A stretch of DNA of 64,000 bases. Origin: Microvelia longipes (taxonomy: Eukaryota; Arthropoda; Insecta; Hemiptera; Veliidae). The stretch is taken from the NCBI GenBank assembly GCA_018340805.1, contig JACMZG010001908.1, forward strand, positions 45,111,787-45,175,786, in the 5' to 3' direction. Below, in pieces: positions 34,110-46,447 of the stretch (position 1 is the first letter of the stretch; every line of letters begins with the position of its first letter). Both the position numbers and the translations under genes were made by a program. The notes beneath the pieces were generated by a model. The model searched no databases. It had not been told where the DNA came from and saw nothing but the letters and a program-made list of their open reading frames with translations.

Positions 34110-35040
34110 CATATAAATATAACATAATAATAAAACAACAAGTAATAAAAAAGTAAAAATATACAAAACGTACTACTATACATAAAGAAGTCAAACAAAA
34201 AAGGTTTACATTAGATTGAATACTGCTTGTTAGAAGCATCAAGAGCGCACTTAACAGACTTAACATTATGACGGGAAAGGCAATGCAAAATAAATGAGCA
34301 AATTCATATAATATGTTCAATAATAAAGTTTTATAAAGAAACGAGTTCTCGTGTTATAGGTTAAACTCGTATCTGTTTGTAACAAAAATAATATTAATAC
34401 CTCAGAGTAACCGTCAACAATTTTTATTTCCTCGACTTAACTTTCTACTTTCGTATTATAAAAGAAGAAGAAGTTTTGCTTTGTTGTTTTACGTATATAT
34501 AAAGCTTTTGTAGTCACGCAAAGAGTATCTGAGAAATAAAACTATTTTTGGGGTAAAAATCAGTATCTAGAAAGAAAATGACAAATGAAAACTCAAAGGA
34601 GTATAAGAGTTTACTGGTTGTGACATTGTAGCTAAGTTTAACCAATTAGAAAGACTTAACTAAGTTTAGAAGTTTACTACTTTAGTAAGAGGAAACTTAC
34701 CAATTCCGAAGAGGGAATAAGATAAAGAGATTAACAGAAAGAGAGAGAAAGAGAGCGAGAGAGGTGGATTAAGAAAATAAGGTAATAAAACATTTTATAA
34801 AAAGATCGAGAGAAAGATAGAAACTGATTAATAATGATTGAGAGAAAAAAGGAAAGATGTGTGAAGAGAAAGTTGAAAGTTGGCTGAAAGAAAGAGATCG
34901 ATAGATAAAGTTAGGATTGAGAAGATAAAAGAAAGAAAGAGACTCAGGAGAATATTTTCATAGCAAGAGTACACAGAATGATTAAGGGAAATAAGTTGCT
35001 TTAAAGAAAGAGAATTATTGGTGAAGAGCAAGTAAGAGTA
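34110..35040. other. AT-rich DNA, then purine-rich (GA) tract at 34720-34960
   Basis: From about 34720 the plus strand is dominated by GAGAGAAAGAGAG-type and AAGAAAGAGA-type sequence. The minus-strand ORF at 34828-35046 is the Ser/Leu/Phe-rich translation of the complement of this tract. No gene. Confidence 0.6.
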
Positions 35041-35044
35041 GTTC

Positions 35045-35667
35045 AAAAAATCGGGTACGGGGTTCCCTCGGAAATGTTCCTCATAATTCGCAACGCTCGT
35101 CCTCCGTACTTCGGATTCGCTTCGCTCTTCTTCAGAAGATAAAAATCGTTAAATTAATATTTCAACACGTCTTCGGACTCGCTTCGTTTCAAAGATAGTA
35201 AATACATCCATTTCGTTCTCAGCAGTCACACATCCAGGCACTGAACACGCTCGACGTTGCTTAACTTTTATGATCCCACAAAATTAATTGACGTATTTGT
35301 CGTATTGAAACGATACTTAGTTTTCTTATGCATTGCGTAATGGTATATTTTTGTACCAAATTTTAACTCAATTGAATTATTTCCCTATTTCTTAATTTTT
35401 TTAAAAACCTTATACAAGTAATTTTATAGAAATTGAACTAATGCTGATAATGAGATGAACTTGACACATATATTAATTAGTCTTATATATGGCTAAGTGT
35501 GAGCCAAATTTCAAATAAATCACAATTGTTTTCAGCGTTTTATGATTTTTGAACTTTTTGTAGGTTAATGACGTCATACAAAATTATTTTCCGGGTAGCG
35601 CAATACACCTATAGACTGACTTTTGTTTTTCAACTATGGGGGGGGGACTTAAATGAGGAAAAGTTTG
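35045..35667 (-). repeat. Family A (5S-derived), near full-length copy
   Basis: Read on the minus strand it begins AACTTTTCCTCATTT (35651-35667), includes TGACGTCATTAACC, the 5S-like segment at 35221-35275, then GAAACGAAGCGAGTCCGAAG, GAGCGAAGCGAATCCGAAG and the tail CCCCGTACCCGATTTTTT (35045-35062). The 5S segment has AAGTTAAGCAACGTCGAGCG and TGCCTGGATGTGTGAC, the best 5S match in the window. Poly-G (about 35639-35647) interrupts the head. Confidence 0.85.
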
Positions 35668-37080
35668 GAAAGCTGCTAGAAATCAGCGCTGCGGTGGACC
35701 TGTGTGGATTACTCATGAACTAACTCTGAAAGCTTTCCAAAACTTACCGATTATATTTTTAAACTTTAAATTTATGTAAACCATGGCAACTATTGGTTAT
35801 GACAGCTGCATTTATTGTAATAATAAAATTATTTTTCTCTTCGTTCCTTATTATTTTAACTTCGTAAACATGGTTCGCCATTGTCATGTTCTGTATTACA
35901 AAAATTCAGAAACTAATCGTAAAAAAAGTTAATCAAACATAACGCTACTGATGGCTGGTAAGTTTACATTTCATTATTTAATAATTTAATCTATATAATC
36001 CAGGTAACCACATGTGGGCGTCTAAATTAAAAAAACTTAAAATGTTTTTAAATAGTTTTAGGCTGCATTAAATGCCAAAATCTATCTTCTAGAACGTGGA
36101 TAATTTACCACTAATGTTCACCTGATTAAACCGGTTAAATTATTAAATAAATTGAACAAAATGTAAATTTATTTGCTATCAGAAAGGTTCAGTGGAAATT
36201 TAAAGACGACAAAGACCACACAAAGCACTTCCGCTAGTTAGAAGTATGACTAGAATGTATAAAAAGAAAATTTCAAATGGAATGTAGGCAAAAAGCGGGA
36301 AATTAAGCCACGCCTACACAGTTTTATGATTAAAATTTAGTTTTATGAGAGAGAATCTTAGATATTGAGAAAGAGAGTGATAGATGAAAAGACACTTAAA
36401 AAGAATATTAGACTGAAAAATATAATTTAAGATAAAGATAATTATGAATTAAATAAGGAATGTGCGATAAAGGAAAGATAGATTTCGGTAAAAAATGAGG
36501 GAAAAGGCTGAGAAGAAAGAATGAGATGACAAACACATGTAGTAACATAAAGAGAGATGGATTAGTAGAAAGAGAGATACTCAATAAAGGAGAGATTAGA
36601 AAGAGAGAAAAGCAAATTAGTTACTAAAAGGGAAATAACATTTCTATTAGTCTATTAATAGAGATAATCTAAAACACGTTTTGTATTTTCTAGTTTTGAT
36701 TGTAAAATGTTATTATGGAGTACTAGAAAGAGGAAATTAACAACATTTAGTTGCAAAAACAATTTAATAAGTCGAGTTTGTTACACGTTAAACCATTCCT
36801 ACTAATGATTCAAACTGACAGGGTTAAAAGTCTTGCTTTTAATCAAAGAAGTAGGTCTCCTGATGAAATATAGGTTAATACATTTTATATGAACTGTATG
36901 CTGTATATGTCCACTCATCACTACTAAATACATTTTTATCTTTTATTTATTGTTTTTCAGAATTTATTGTAGTAGTAAGTACCCACGATTCAAATTGGAG
37001 TGCCCATTAATAAAATCTTTTCAAAACTTTATTTTACAAAGTAGTTACTTTCATTTTTTGTTTGTGATATTCAAGTAATA
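35668..37080. other. AT-rich DNA with second GA-rich tract (about 36340-36620)
   Basis: No gene or transposon recognised. The GAGAGA/AAAGAGAG composition at 36340-36620 resembles the tract at 34.7-34.96 kb. Confidence 0.5.
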
Positions 37081-37086
37081 ATTGGG

Positions 37087-37264
37087 TCTGCGCCCTTGGC
37101 AGGGGAGACTCGTTCTCGTCAGGTGCACCCTTGGCAAGGGAGACTCGTTCTAGTCAGGTGCTTCCTTGGCAGGGGAGACTCGTTCTAGTCAGGTGTGCCC
37201 TAGGCAGGGATACTCGTTCTAGTCAGGTGCGCCCTTGGCAGAGGATACTCGTTCTCGTCAGGAC
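37087..37264 (+). repeat. 35-bp minisatellite (GCCCTTGGCAGGGGAGACTC)
   Basis: Five units of GCCCTTGGCAGGGGAGACTC plus GTTCTAGTCAGGTGC with small substitutions. ORFs at 37131-37441 read through it and are not credible. Confidence 0.92.
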
Positions 37265-37715
37265 TCGAAGTCAAGGAGTATCGGGCAGGTCAGGGATTTG
37301 TTTTGCAAACCCAGTCTAATTCTTGCCATATGTAGTAGGGGCAAAAATGCAGTAGACATGGTCTGGATACATTGCCCTTCAGCACTAATGGATCATTTAA
37401 AAGGTACCATTATAATATCATTGGCATGTGGCATGGTCTAGTAACCCAACTCAGATATAAAACAGATAAAATAGTAAACTATGATACATGTATGTTCAAC
37501 TAGATACTTATAAATACTATAACAGAATAATTTGTAATTATACTCTTTGAGAGCAAGAAAACAAAGTTTTACACTTCATGCACTAGTTTTCCTTGCTTAG
37601 TAAAGCTAAAGATCTTCCATAGGTTTCCTTAACTCCCAAAAAAATGGATATATGTATTTTAAAATATAAACCCATATCCGGATATTAGAAATATAAAACA
37701 TATTGGGCGCATATT

Positions 37716-38250
37716 TTATTTATTTATTTACATACTTGAGGTTACTTTATTACAAAGTTTCTCAATTGTCAAAATTTTACAATTAAATGAAAAAACAAGA
37801 AAACAAATAGATTATAAATTATTAAATAGACTGCATAAACATAGGCAGCATAACTTGAATAACAAACTTGATTAAAAACAGCATAACATTACATGAGAAA
37901 CACTAAACATTTAAGGTGGGAATACTAAATTATCAGCTAAAAATTCGTTAACGTCATAGTAGGCTTTCTCAAGCAACAAAGTTTTGATGCTTTTTTGACA
38001 TTTTTAGGTGGAAGTTCAACTATTGAAGCTGGTAATTTATTAAAGCACCTTATTCCATTAAAATTTGGGGACTGATGATTTATTGAGCCTACAAGTGGGA
38101 ATATATTTTAAAAACAAAATACGTGCCCAAGGTTTGTCCGAGGAGGGTAATTCGAATGTAAAAATACGTTGTGGTCAGGCATGCATTGTTTATGACAATT
38201 GATTTAATGCGTCTCGTTCTGGGCTTATTTGATCTTTACTATTAACAGAG
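37716..38250 (-). mobile_element. 3' end of Jockey-like non-LTR retrotransposon
   Basis: Minus-strand insertion comprising the end of a reverse-transcriptase ORF (see the pseudogene entry), about 185 bases of 3' untranslated sequence, and a terminal (TAAA)n tail (ATTTATTTATTTA on the plus strand, 37720-37732). 5'-truncated, as is usual for LINEs. No target-site duplication could be confirmed. Confidence 0.65.
37911..38240 (-). pseudogene. Reverse transcriptase C-terminal tail, Jockey-like LINE
   Basis: The minus-strand translation gives a string typical of the extreme C-terminus of Jockey/CR1-type ORF2 proteins: HNVFLHSNYPPRTNLGHVF, YIPTCRLNKSSVP, FNGIRCFNKLPASIVELP, then after a frameshift EKAYYDVNEFLADN and a stop at 37911-37913. 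The motif of 'G(I/V)..(F/Y)N.LP..I' followed by a Lys-rich helix and a 'YY.V.EFL' end is what I recognise. At least one frameshift (near 37990) and an in-frame disruption near 38068 make it non-functional. It is probably the same family as the fragment at 47.5-48.0 kb, whose end would precede this segment. Confidence 0.7.
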
Positions 38251-38855
38251 TAACAAAAAAATCCCTAATGTGCATACATAAATACATCAATTGCATAGTT
38301 GGTATTACTATTTGTATCGCATTTATATAGAAAACAAATTACAGCAGGCACTGTTTCTGAACAGATAAATTTTACTTAAAATACAAGTCCCAAGAAAAGA
38401 TTTTAAATGAAAAAGAAAAAACAAACACAGACGAGTAAAAAGTTTGAGTAATAAAATGTAGCGAGAAGAGCAAAGAGGTGATTTTACAGAACATTTCATG
38501 CTGAGGAACAAGTGAATAAATGGCTCCCACTTATCTCACTAAATTAAACCACCATTAACTAATTACATTTTTAGAAAATGTTCCTCTAAATTGTAACACA
38601 GTTTTTATTTTATGCTTTAAACAAACATTTTATGCTTTATGGAGCTTAAAGTGTACTTAGAGGCCAACAATCCTCAACATGGAACTGAAAGTCTGGACAA
38701 GTTTATGAATCACAAGTGGTCAAATGCAATGTCAACAAACATTTGTATATTATTCAAGCAGGTGCGCACATGGTGTGGACGATATGAAGCATTTATAGTT
38801 CTAGTTATCGAGTATAGAACTATTCATGTTCTTTTTACTTTTAAATTATAGAAAT
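38251..38855. other. AT-rich DNA without recognised features
   Basis: Short ORFs at 38323-38511 (-) and 38639-38851 (+, 70 residues) have no recognisable family; the second is compositionally more protein-like but stands alone. Confidence 0.4.
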
Positions 38856-38859
38856 CATT

Positions 38860-39176
38860 CAACTGCTGCAGTTGTGCTATCCGGAAAATCATTTTTATGA
38901 CGTCATTAACCCGCAATAATGACTCATTATTAGTGTGATTATTTGAAAAATAATCACACGCGAAAAAATGATGCGAGTGAGATTCGGCACGCATGTGACT
39001 ATGTATAAGACTATGTATCATATGTGCCTAGTTTCATCTCACTATCAGCATTAATTTTGCAGTATAAATTTGGCAAAATGTTTTTCTTAGGACGAGCGAA
39101 GCGAGTCCGAAGCAAAGAGGATGAGCGCAGTTAACCCGAAGGAAAAGTTCCGAGGTGCCCCGTACCCGATTTTTTA
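38860..39176 (+). repeat. Family A copy lacking the 5S segment
   Basis: Contains TGACGTCATTAACCCGCAAT, GGCACGCATGTGACTATGTA, TTTCATCTCACTATCAGCA, then directly GGACGAGCGAAGCGAGTCCG and the end AAGGAAAAGTTCCGAGG plus CCCGTACCCGATTTTTT. The 5S-like block is deleted. A local inverted repeat GTGTGATTATTT-AAATAATCACAC lies at about 38934-38960. Confidence 0.8.
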
Positions 39177-39187
39177 AGTACATGATT

Positions 39188-39965
39188 GTACTCTATGACA
39201 CACTACTTGGTAGGTAATCTGTTCACACTCTATGACACACTACTTGGTAGGTAATCTGTTCACACTCTATGACACACTAATTGGTAGGTAACACTCTATG
39301 ACACACTAATGGTAGGTAATCTGTTCACACTCTATGACACACTACTTGGTAGGTGATCTGTTTTGCACTCTATGACACACTACTTAAAAGGCGCTCTATG
39401 ACACACTACTTGGAAGGCGCTCTATGACACACTACTTGGAAGGCGCTCTATGACACACTACTTGGTAGGTAATCTGTTCACACTCTATGACCCACTACTT
39501 GGTAGGTAATCTGTTCACACTCTATGACACACTACTTGGTAGGTAATCTGTTCACACTCTATGACCCACTACTTGGTAGGTAATCTGTTCACACTCTATG
39601 ACACACTACTTGGTAGGTAATCTGTTCACACTCTATGACACACTACTTGGTAGGTAATTGTTCACACTCTATGACACACTACTTGGTAGGTAATCTGTTC
39701 ACACTCTATGACACACTACTTGGTAGGTAATCTGTTCACACTCTATGACACACTACTTGGTAGGTAATCTGTTCACACTCTATGACACACTCCTTGGTAG
39801 GTAATCTGTTCACACTCTATGACACACTACTTGGTAGGTAATCTGTTCACACTCTATGACACACTACTTGGTAGGTAATCTGTTCACACTCTATGACACA
39901 CTATGACACACTTCTTGGGTAGGCTGCTCTATGACACACTTCTTGGAAGGCGCTCTATGAAACTC
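39188..39965 (+). repeat. 37-bp satellite (CTATGACACACTACTTGGTA)
   Basis: About 20 units of CTATGACACACTACTTGGTA plus GGTAATCTGTTCACACT, with a shorter variant (ACTTGGAAGGCGCT) at 39385-39450 and at the right end. It begins about 10 bases after the CCCGATTTTTT end of the preceding family A copy. Confidence 0.95.
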
Positions 39966-42640
39966 TAACTGTTGACATGTTACTCTTTTTTCCTCTTTTA
40001 GTCTCTAGGAACTTAAAGTCAGGCGTATAATATCAGCACTGATATTTGATTTTCTGTACTTGGAAACCCCACAGCTTGATTTCTACCTCAAATATATTAT
40101 TGTTTGAATCTTTTCAGATAAAATTTCAGATTTTATACTTATAATGATTTAATTCACTAACGTGTTACATATATTTTTGAAGAGGAATGATATATTTATT
40201 TAAATAAACGTCAAGACGGGTTATATCTGGAGTGATGCTACGCCCTCGTTACATAACAATAGAGAGAATAAATCTTTCATACCATCAATAGAATTTAGTA
40301 GCAGTCTAACTGTCTGGTTTGGTACGTTCTGCATCTTCACTATGTATTTACACTTTGTGATTTTCTCTTACATTTTCTCTTATATTTATATTTATTCCGT
40401 GCATTAAAAACTTTACCCATTTATCACTTTTATGCTTTTCTAAAAACACCTCCCCCTCGAGTCAAGTTGCCTTTAAAACCTGGTAATTTGTGTTTTGACA
40501 CGGGGCGTCCCGGCAGAAGGGAAGAAATCTTCTTTTTAACCGATTTTACTTAGAAAACATTAATCACGGATTTAATTAAAACTTTACGAGACTGAAAACA
40601 CCGCAAAGTATAGTACCGAGAGACTTAGCAAGGTAAGTCTTTATTAGAAAAGAAACCTTTTGAATTCTTTTACTTAATATTATCTATAAAATATAATTAC
40701 AGTGTTGGTCTTTAAAAATTGGTGACTTCATTATTTTCTTTTTTTCCAATAATGAGGTTAGAAAAGTTTTATATTTTTGCTAAATTTTAACCTATCCACA
40801 AATATCTTATCTAGTTTTACTCTGACAGGGATCTTATTATACTGTGGCAACAGTTGTTATTAAAAGTGGCAATAGTCGCTCCCATTGTCCATGCTGTTAG
40901 CGTCATTTTATTTCTATTAATCTTTGAGATCGATTTGTAGATAACAATCTATAAATATCAACAATCAAATTGTATCAGATATTGATACAAAATATCAAAT
41001 ATCAATCATAACCCAATTATTGATCAACGATGTAACCAGTGTGACCTGTTGAATACCTTGCATTGTAATTGTTTTATAAATACTAAATTGGCAACAATTG
41101 TAGATTGAATTCATAATATAATCTTGAATTATAAAAATTGACAGGACGCAACCCTGCTTACGATCCTAGGACTTTAAATATAGAAAGGAAAGACACATCT
41201 TCTATCTTATTAAAAACGTGATTAAATATACCCGGTATAAATGTTACAAGAAAAAACGAATGTCTGCGAATGTTTTACGAGAATGTTTAAAAAAAAGTTT
41301 GTCTTGTTAAAATTTTTATCAAAAAATGACGCTGATGAGGTTGTTTTCTAATTAAGACGTTGACAAAGTAATTTATGGTACATTTTTCCATCCAACTGCT
41401 GTAATCTGTCTTCTTCACACGCAAAACTTATTTAATTTTTCTTATCTCAATCAATAAAATTTGTTTTATTTTTCGTTCTTTACCTTTAAGTCAGGATAAT
41501 CTAAAAACATAAAAAAGAAAATCCAGACGAAAACATATAAAATGTAAATGTGTGCAGAGTCAAGTTAAGTTTGGAGCAAGGGAAAACTGGATTTTCCTAC
41601 GTGTCATAAAAACCTCAGCTAAACCTCAACGCCGGAATTATTAGATCAGACGGGAATCCCCGTACATAAAAAGAATGAAGATATACGTAAAGAAAATGAG
41701 AAAAAAGGAATACAATGTTATTAGGAATTTCAAAAGATTGTGAACGTACACAATATAACTACGGATTGTTTTCCTTCTAAAAAACCGAAAAAAATGTTCC
41801 CTTTTCACGTTTCACAGCCCTATCTCGTGGGAAAAAAACCAGCTACGAAAACTCCTATCTATACGTGAAAATCACTTTAGGAAAGAATAGAAAAACACTT
41901 TAACACCTGTTTTTAAATTAAATTTTAAAAAGAAAAACATTAACAGAATAATAAGGTTTTTACCGATTTTTTTTATACTTTTTAAGATATTTAAAATATT
42001 TTGTTGAAAACAACCTTCAACTTACCGAAATAAATGACTTCCTCTTCACTACCTCACTAAACTTATAAATAACAGAATTTTCACAAAAAGAAAAAGGAAA
42101 GTTTTTCTCCCTTTTGTTTTTAGTTACAACAAAGATTTTAAGAAACATCCTAATGAAACTTTATTAATTTTTAGTTTTATTGAAATAAATGACTGCAAAG
42201 AGATCAAAACTCAGTTAAATTTACGTTTCATTTAACTTTTAAATTTTATTATTAATGGTTCTTAGAAGAAAATGCTGATGTTATAATTAGCCGTCTTCGT
42301 TTTAGTTAAATTTTTTACCCTTTTTTACATTTTCCAGAAAAACATTCAAAATTTTACTTATTATTAACTCTTAGTTTGTAAAGTAAAATAAACAGAACTG
42401 TCTTTTTTAAATCTTTCTTTAAATTAAATAATAGTTTCCTTATCATTTTATTTATTTATTTATTTATTTTAAGTCAGAATAAGTGCATTATATTTTAACA
42501 AAGCCCATATAAATGAACCATATGATGACTCAGCATATGATACATGACCACATTTATTTACCATATAAAATAGCCATATAATGTTTAATTGTATTAAACC
42601 ATTTCCTTTGAAAGTTATTACTATTATCCTAACAAATGTC
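39966..42640. other. AT-rich DNA, no gene recognised; (ATTT)n at 42447-42470
   Basis: No ORF above background. A locally less AT-rich stretch (40440-40640) ends in AGCAAGGTAAGTCT at about 40626, which fits a splice donor, but there is no coding sequence to make it an exon. (ATTT)n at 42447-42470 could be a LINE tail on the minus strand, but no adjacent coding remnant is visible. Confidence 0.4.
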
Positions 42641-42654
42641 CTAATGGTCTCATT

Positions 42655-43020
42655 CTTCTAAATCCTGTTAGAAGTTCTAATGACCTCAGCTTCCTTAACC
42701 TCCTTTACTTGAAAAGCATAATTCTGATAGAAGTTCTAAGTGCCTCAGCCTCCTTAACCTACTTTTCTTTAAAAGCATAATCCTGTTAGAAGTTCTAATG
42801 GCCTCAGCCACCTTAACCTCGTTTCCTTTAAAAGCATAATCCTGATAGAAGTTCTAATTACCTCATCCTCCTTAACCTCCTTTTCTTTAAAAAGCATAAT
42901 ACTGATAGAAGTTCTAATTGCCTCATCCTCCTTAACCTCCTTTTCTTTAAAAGCATAATCCTGTAAGAAGTTCTAATGGCCTCAGCCACCTTAATTTCCT
43001 TTCCTTTAAAAATTACTAGT
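42655..43020 (+). repeat. 59-bp tandem repeat (CTTTAAAAGCATAATCCTG)
   Basis: About six units containing AGAAGTTCTAATGGCCTCAG, CCTCCTTAACCTCCTTT and CTTTAAAAGCATAATCCTG. Moderately diverged. The minus-strand ORF at 42858-43067 with repeated KKRRLRRMR is its translation. Confidence 0.9.
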
Positions 43021-43072
43021 ATAATTATTTGAAACGTTTTATGACTGTAGCCTCCTAGCCTACCCAAATAAA

Positions 43073-43290
43073 TAACCTTCCTTATAGTCTGGCGGCAACG
43101 TCATTGCAGGAATCAGTATAGAGAACTTACATTATAATACTAACAAATTAGGGAACTACCATTTAATAAATACAAATTTTAAAATTATTTTTTCTAATTG
43201 TTTTCTCAGGATACATTCTACGACTTTTGACTTGTCAATATCAATTTAGACATGTTTAAAACCAAAACACTGTTTATTATTACCCTAGTA
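43073..43290 (+). repeat. Partial copy of the ATAAGGTGATTC inverted-repeat element
   Basis: AGTCTGGCGGCAACGTCATT, GCAGGAATCAGTATAGA, ACTTACATTATAATACTAAC and CTCAGGATACATTC match the left part of the element at 57.62-58.81 kb in the same order. Only about 200 bases are shared and the terminal ATAAGGTGATTC is missing, so it is an old or truncated copy. Confidence 0.65.
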
Positions 43291-43294
43291 TCCA

Positions 43295-43632
43295 TATAGC
43301 TTTGCAATTATTGTTATTATTGTTATTTATTATTATTTTCCAAATAACACTACTGAACCTAAAGATTAATTTATGTGCCAAGTTTCAACTCTCAAAAGAT
43401 CTATTGATTAAAGTGAATATTTTAAATCACCGTAGTAGCGGGAGACTTCTACATTCTAAGAATAATTTATTTAAGTTTCAAGTTATGCCACTCTAAAGAT
43501 TATATAACCAATATATTTAAAGAACAAGCGTAGAAAGACAAATCCATTTTGGGTTACTATACAATTTTGTGAACAAACGTTGCGAGTCTGAAGCTTTGAG
43601 AAAAATATCGAGTTACCACGCACCCGATTATT
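43295..43632 (+). repeat. Degenerate family A fragment
   Basis: AACCTAAAGATTAATTTATGTGCCAAGTTTCAA near 43355 (in blocks) and the end TTGCGAGTCTGAAGC...GAGTTACC.CGCACCCGATTATTTT at 43577-43632 resemble family A, but no 5S block remains. Confidence 0.4.
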
Positions 43633-43639
43633 TTAATTA

Positions 43640-44510
43640 AATATGTTAAAGGAACTTACAACTTAGCTGTAAAATGAACATGAAACTTACCTCTCGAGAT
43701 TTCACACTCAATTACTCTGGGGAAAGTTCATTGTTAAAATTAATTGGAGAGGTCGATAAACGGAGAGGTCGAGAGGTTAAACCTTGGTTATGTAAAAACG
43801 TTTTTACATGTAAAAAAGAACATCATCGTGCAGTTAGTTATAAGTAGAGTATATCAAGTTTCTCAGTATGTTTAACAGCGGTTTGAACTTATGAAATTCT
43901 ATAAGGTATTATAAAAATAAGATTTCTTCAAAACTAGAAAACGAAGAAGAAAAAACGCAAAGGTTAAGAATCGAAATTCGAAAGAGCAAAAGAAGTTAAG
44001 GGAGGGGGAGATAAGAATTTTTCTACGTTCAGGTGTTGTGCCTGAGGCGATGCCCGAATATTCAGGATTCCTAAGGAATAATTCTTGAGAAAACTCTTCC
44101 TTTTCAAGTAGAAGTACTTTCCTTGGACTCAAGGAAGGCAAGAATGAGCCTTTTTATCCAACTTGCTTCCATCTGAACCCTCTTAACTCTTTACAGCTCT
44201 CAAAGAAAAAATCTAGATGGGAACACACTGACACACCTCGACAAACACACTGACAAACCTCGACATAGTCCCGTTATTTTAATTTTTGAAATATTTCTAA
44301 GAATTTTACAAATAAAAAGGTCATAGCTTTTTTTAAAGATACAAAAAAATTTGTTTTTTCGAACAAAATGTAAAATTCCTTTTTTTTATTAATAATTGCA
44401 ACGTTATATAATTATTTAGAAAGGGAAGCATAACGCCAATTTAAAACCTGGTTAAAATTGGGTGATCTTTCGATCCATTCATTGTTTCGAGTTGAGCTTT
44501 TGAAGAGTCA
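43640..44510. other. AT-rich DNA without recognised features
   Basis: A minus-strand ORF at 43899-44141 (80 residues) has no recognisable domain. ACACACTGACA.ACCTCGACA is duplicated at about 44223-44265. No gene supported. Confidence 0.4.
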
Positions 44511-44514
44511 TAAA

Positions 44515-44700
44515 TGACAGTAATGACGTCATCATTTAGGCTCAATATCAGCTACAATTACAAAATACACACGCAAACACATATATCTAAGTAAAAACCA
44601 CACGAGAGGTCTTGAAACATCTGAAATTCTGATATCTAGGATTTTTTGTGAAAACACAATACTTTTCCTATAAACCTACTATATGATTGAGGAAAAGTAA
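44515..44700 (-). repeat. Family A head fragment
   Basis: On the minus strand it starts TACTTTTCCTCAATCATATAG (44680-44700), then GGAAAAGTATTGTGTTTTCA, AGATGTTTCAAGACCTC and TGACGTCATTACTG. It corresponds to roughly the first 190 bases of family A and stops before the 5S segment. Confidence 0.65.
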
Positions 44701-45134
44701 AAATATATATGAAGGATGCAAAAAGGATGCTGAGCGCGTAGATTTTCCTTGATGTTCCAAACCATCAATGAACCAACTGATAAAAAATAGAGGGAAATTT
44801 TCCCCGCAAAAAAGGATAAATCTGATATAGAGATGTAGCTAACGCTGGAGAACATTATGCTGTGCCGTCTCTCCCCCCCTCTCCAGCATACCATCGATTT
44901 CAAGTTTTTTAAACTTTTATTCTATTTAGAAACACTTATGTTGTTAGGAAAATCTCTTTAGGTTATTTGTTGTTGACAAGTTATTATTGTATTATTGTAA
45001 CCAGGTTAACCTCAAATGTAAATTTATTTTTATAAAAATAGAGCCTTTTTTGAATTAGAAAGGAAATGTAAATACTATCTGTGTTATTCGAAATTCAAAT
45101 TGTAATAATGCAATGAATTATTCAGATCATAAAT

Positions 45135-45137
<3 letters not shown>

Positions 45138-45220
<83 letters not shown>
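45138..45220. repeat. (TA)n microsatellite and insertion target
   Basis: About 83 bases of TA repeats directly abut the CAGGGTG terminus at 45221. It yields a YIYIYI translation in the ORF at 45113-45397, which is not a gene. Confidence 0.97.
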
Positions 45221-45223
<3 letters not shown>

Positions 45224-46001
45224 GGTGTTTCATATAAAGTGTCCACCAGAAAAGGAGGTGATAGTACTCCTCAAAAGGAACAAAAAATGTCCTATAATAT
45301 GAACCCCGATCTCCAACCGTTTTCCCACAAGGTCAAATTCAATATTTTAAAAAAAAAATATTTGACCTCACATCATAAAATTGTTAATAGGATTTAACTA
45401 TTCAAGCTAGAAAGGCGAAATTGGTCTCATTAGAAAGCTGAGTAAATTTCCTAAAAGACAAACTACTAACTATGTCAAATATTTTGGAACTACTGCCCAA
45501 AATTCTGCATGAAACATGATTTTTTTAAAAAAATTTTATGGAATTTTTGTAGTAGGGCATTAGAGGAAGTAAGAGATGAGCAAAAGTTCAGCCAAGAACG
45601 GAAAAAACTTCTCTTATGACTGCCCTTTAAGAAAATGTAAATATTTTTATACATTCAATAGTCAAAAATGTAAGCTATTGTTGCTAGAAGTTGCAAAAAC
45701 TGATCATTTTTGTCGTATAAAAGTGAAAATAATGTGTTATTTCAACTAAATATTTTATTTTCGAAAATAATTTAATAATACGATTTTTAGACTCTAGAAG
45801 GTAAAATAAACCTATTTTATTCTTACACATTTTTCTCTAAAACCACTCTTTTCCCTTGCTTTAGAGATTTTTATTTATTTTATGTACCATGTAATTAACA
45901 TTGTAGACATATGCAAAAATTCCAAAAAAATATCAGTTTTTCCAACTTCTAGGAAGAATGGCTTAAAATTTTGGTAAATCTTCGGTATACGGTGCACCCT
46001 G
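45221..46001 (+). mobile_element. CAGGGTG-ended non-autonomous DNA transposon, full copy
   Basis: Begins CAGGGTGTTTCATATAAAG and ends CGGTATACGGTGCACCCTG. The ends are inverted over CAGGGTG, with looser similarity further in. It is flanked by TA-rich sequence on both sides. About 780 bases with no transposase ORF. CAGGGTG ends and TA targets are usual for Tc1/mariner-type MITEs (established for that superfamily); assignment here is inference. An inverted, internally deleted copy lies at 46448-46929. Confidence 0.75.
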
Positions 46002-46447
46002 TTATTAATACTATATATCGATATATTTTTAGTTACGCGACACGTAAACGAGAACTGAGCACTTTAAAGATAAGCAGCGTCGTTAAATTATTAATTATAA
46101 TTAAAACATTTAATTATAATTAAATGAAAACATTAACAACAAAAATATAATAAAAAACCTGAAAATAACAAACACAAAAATACGTAAAAAAATACGCGTA
46201 ACATAAAATTAGATGTGGTGTATCATCGATTATTCTTATGAAAACATAGTTAAAACATTATAAAAACATAAAAAAAATATGAAAATAGTTATAAACCATT
46301 TTACAACAAATAAAAAAAACACAAACAACAAAAAAACATTTTAAAAAATAATAAAATATGTTCATAAACGTAAAAGAAAGGGCATATATCGATTATTCCT
46401 ACGTCACATCTCTAAACTAAAAATATATCGATATATAGTATTGATAA
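46002..46447. other. Spacer between inverted CAGGGTG elements
   Basis: Very A-rich AT sequence. Its first and last about 35-45 bases are themselves inverted copies (TATATATCGATATATTTTTAG / CTAAAAATATATCGATATATA), so the inverted duplication extends beyond the transposon ends. No ORF. Confidence 0.7.

Noticed and set aside
38639..38851. Plus-strand ORF of 70 residues with protein-like composition
   Set aside because: No recognisable domain, no neighbouring exon, and ORFs of this size occur throughout the window by chance.
40440..40640. Non-coding first exon ending in AGCAAG|GTAAGTCT
   Set aside because: A donor-like site alone, without an ORF, promoter or acceptor that could be paired with it; similar strings are expected by chance in 64 kb.
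43681..43720. Minus-strand splice donor (GAGAG|GTAAGTTTC)
   Set aside because: No coding sequence upstream on that strand; donor consensus only.
45113..45397. ORF with a Tyr-Ile run followed by a charged segment also found at 46711-46911
   Set aside because: The first part is (TA)n and the second is the end of the CAGGGTG transposon, duplicated in the inverted copy. Sharing reflects the repeat, not a gene family.
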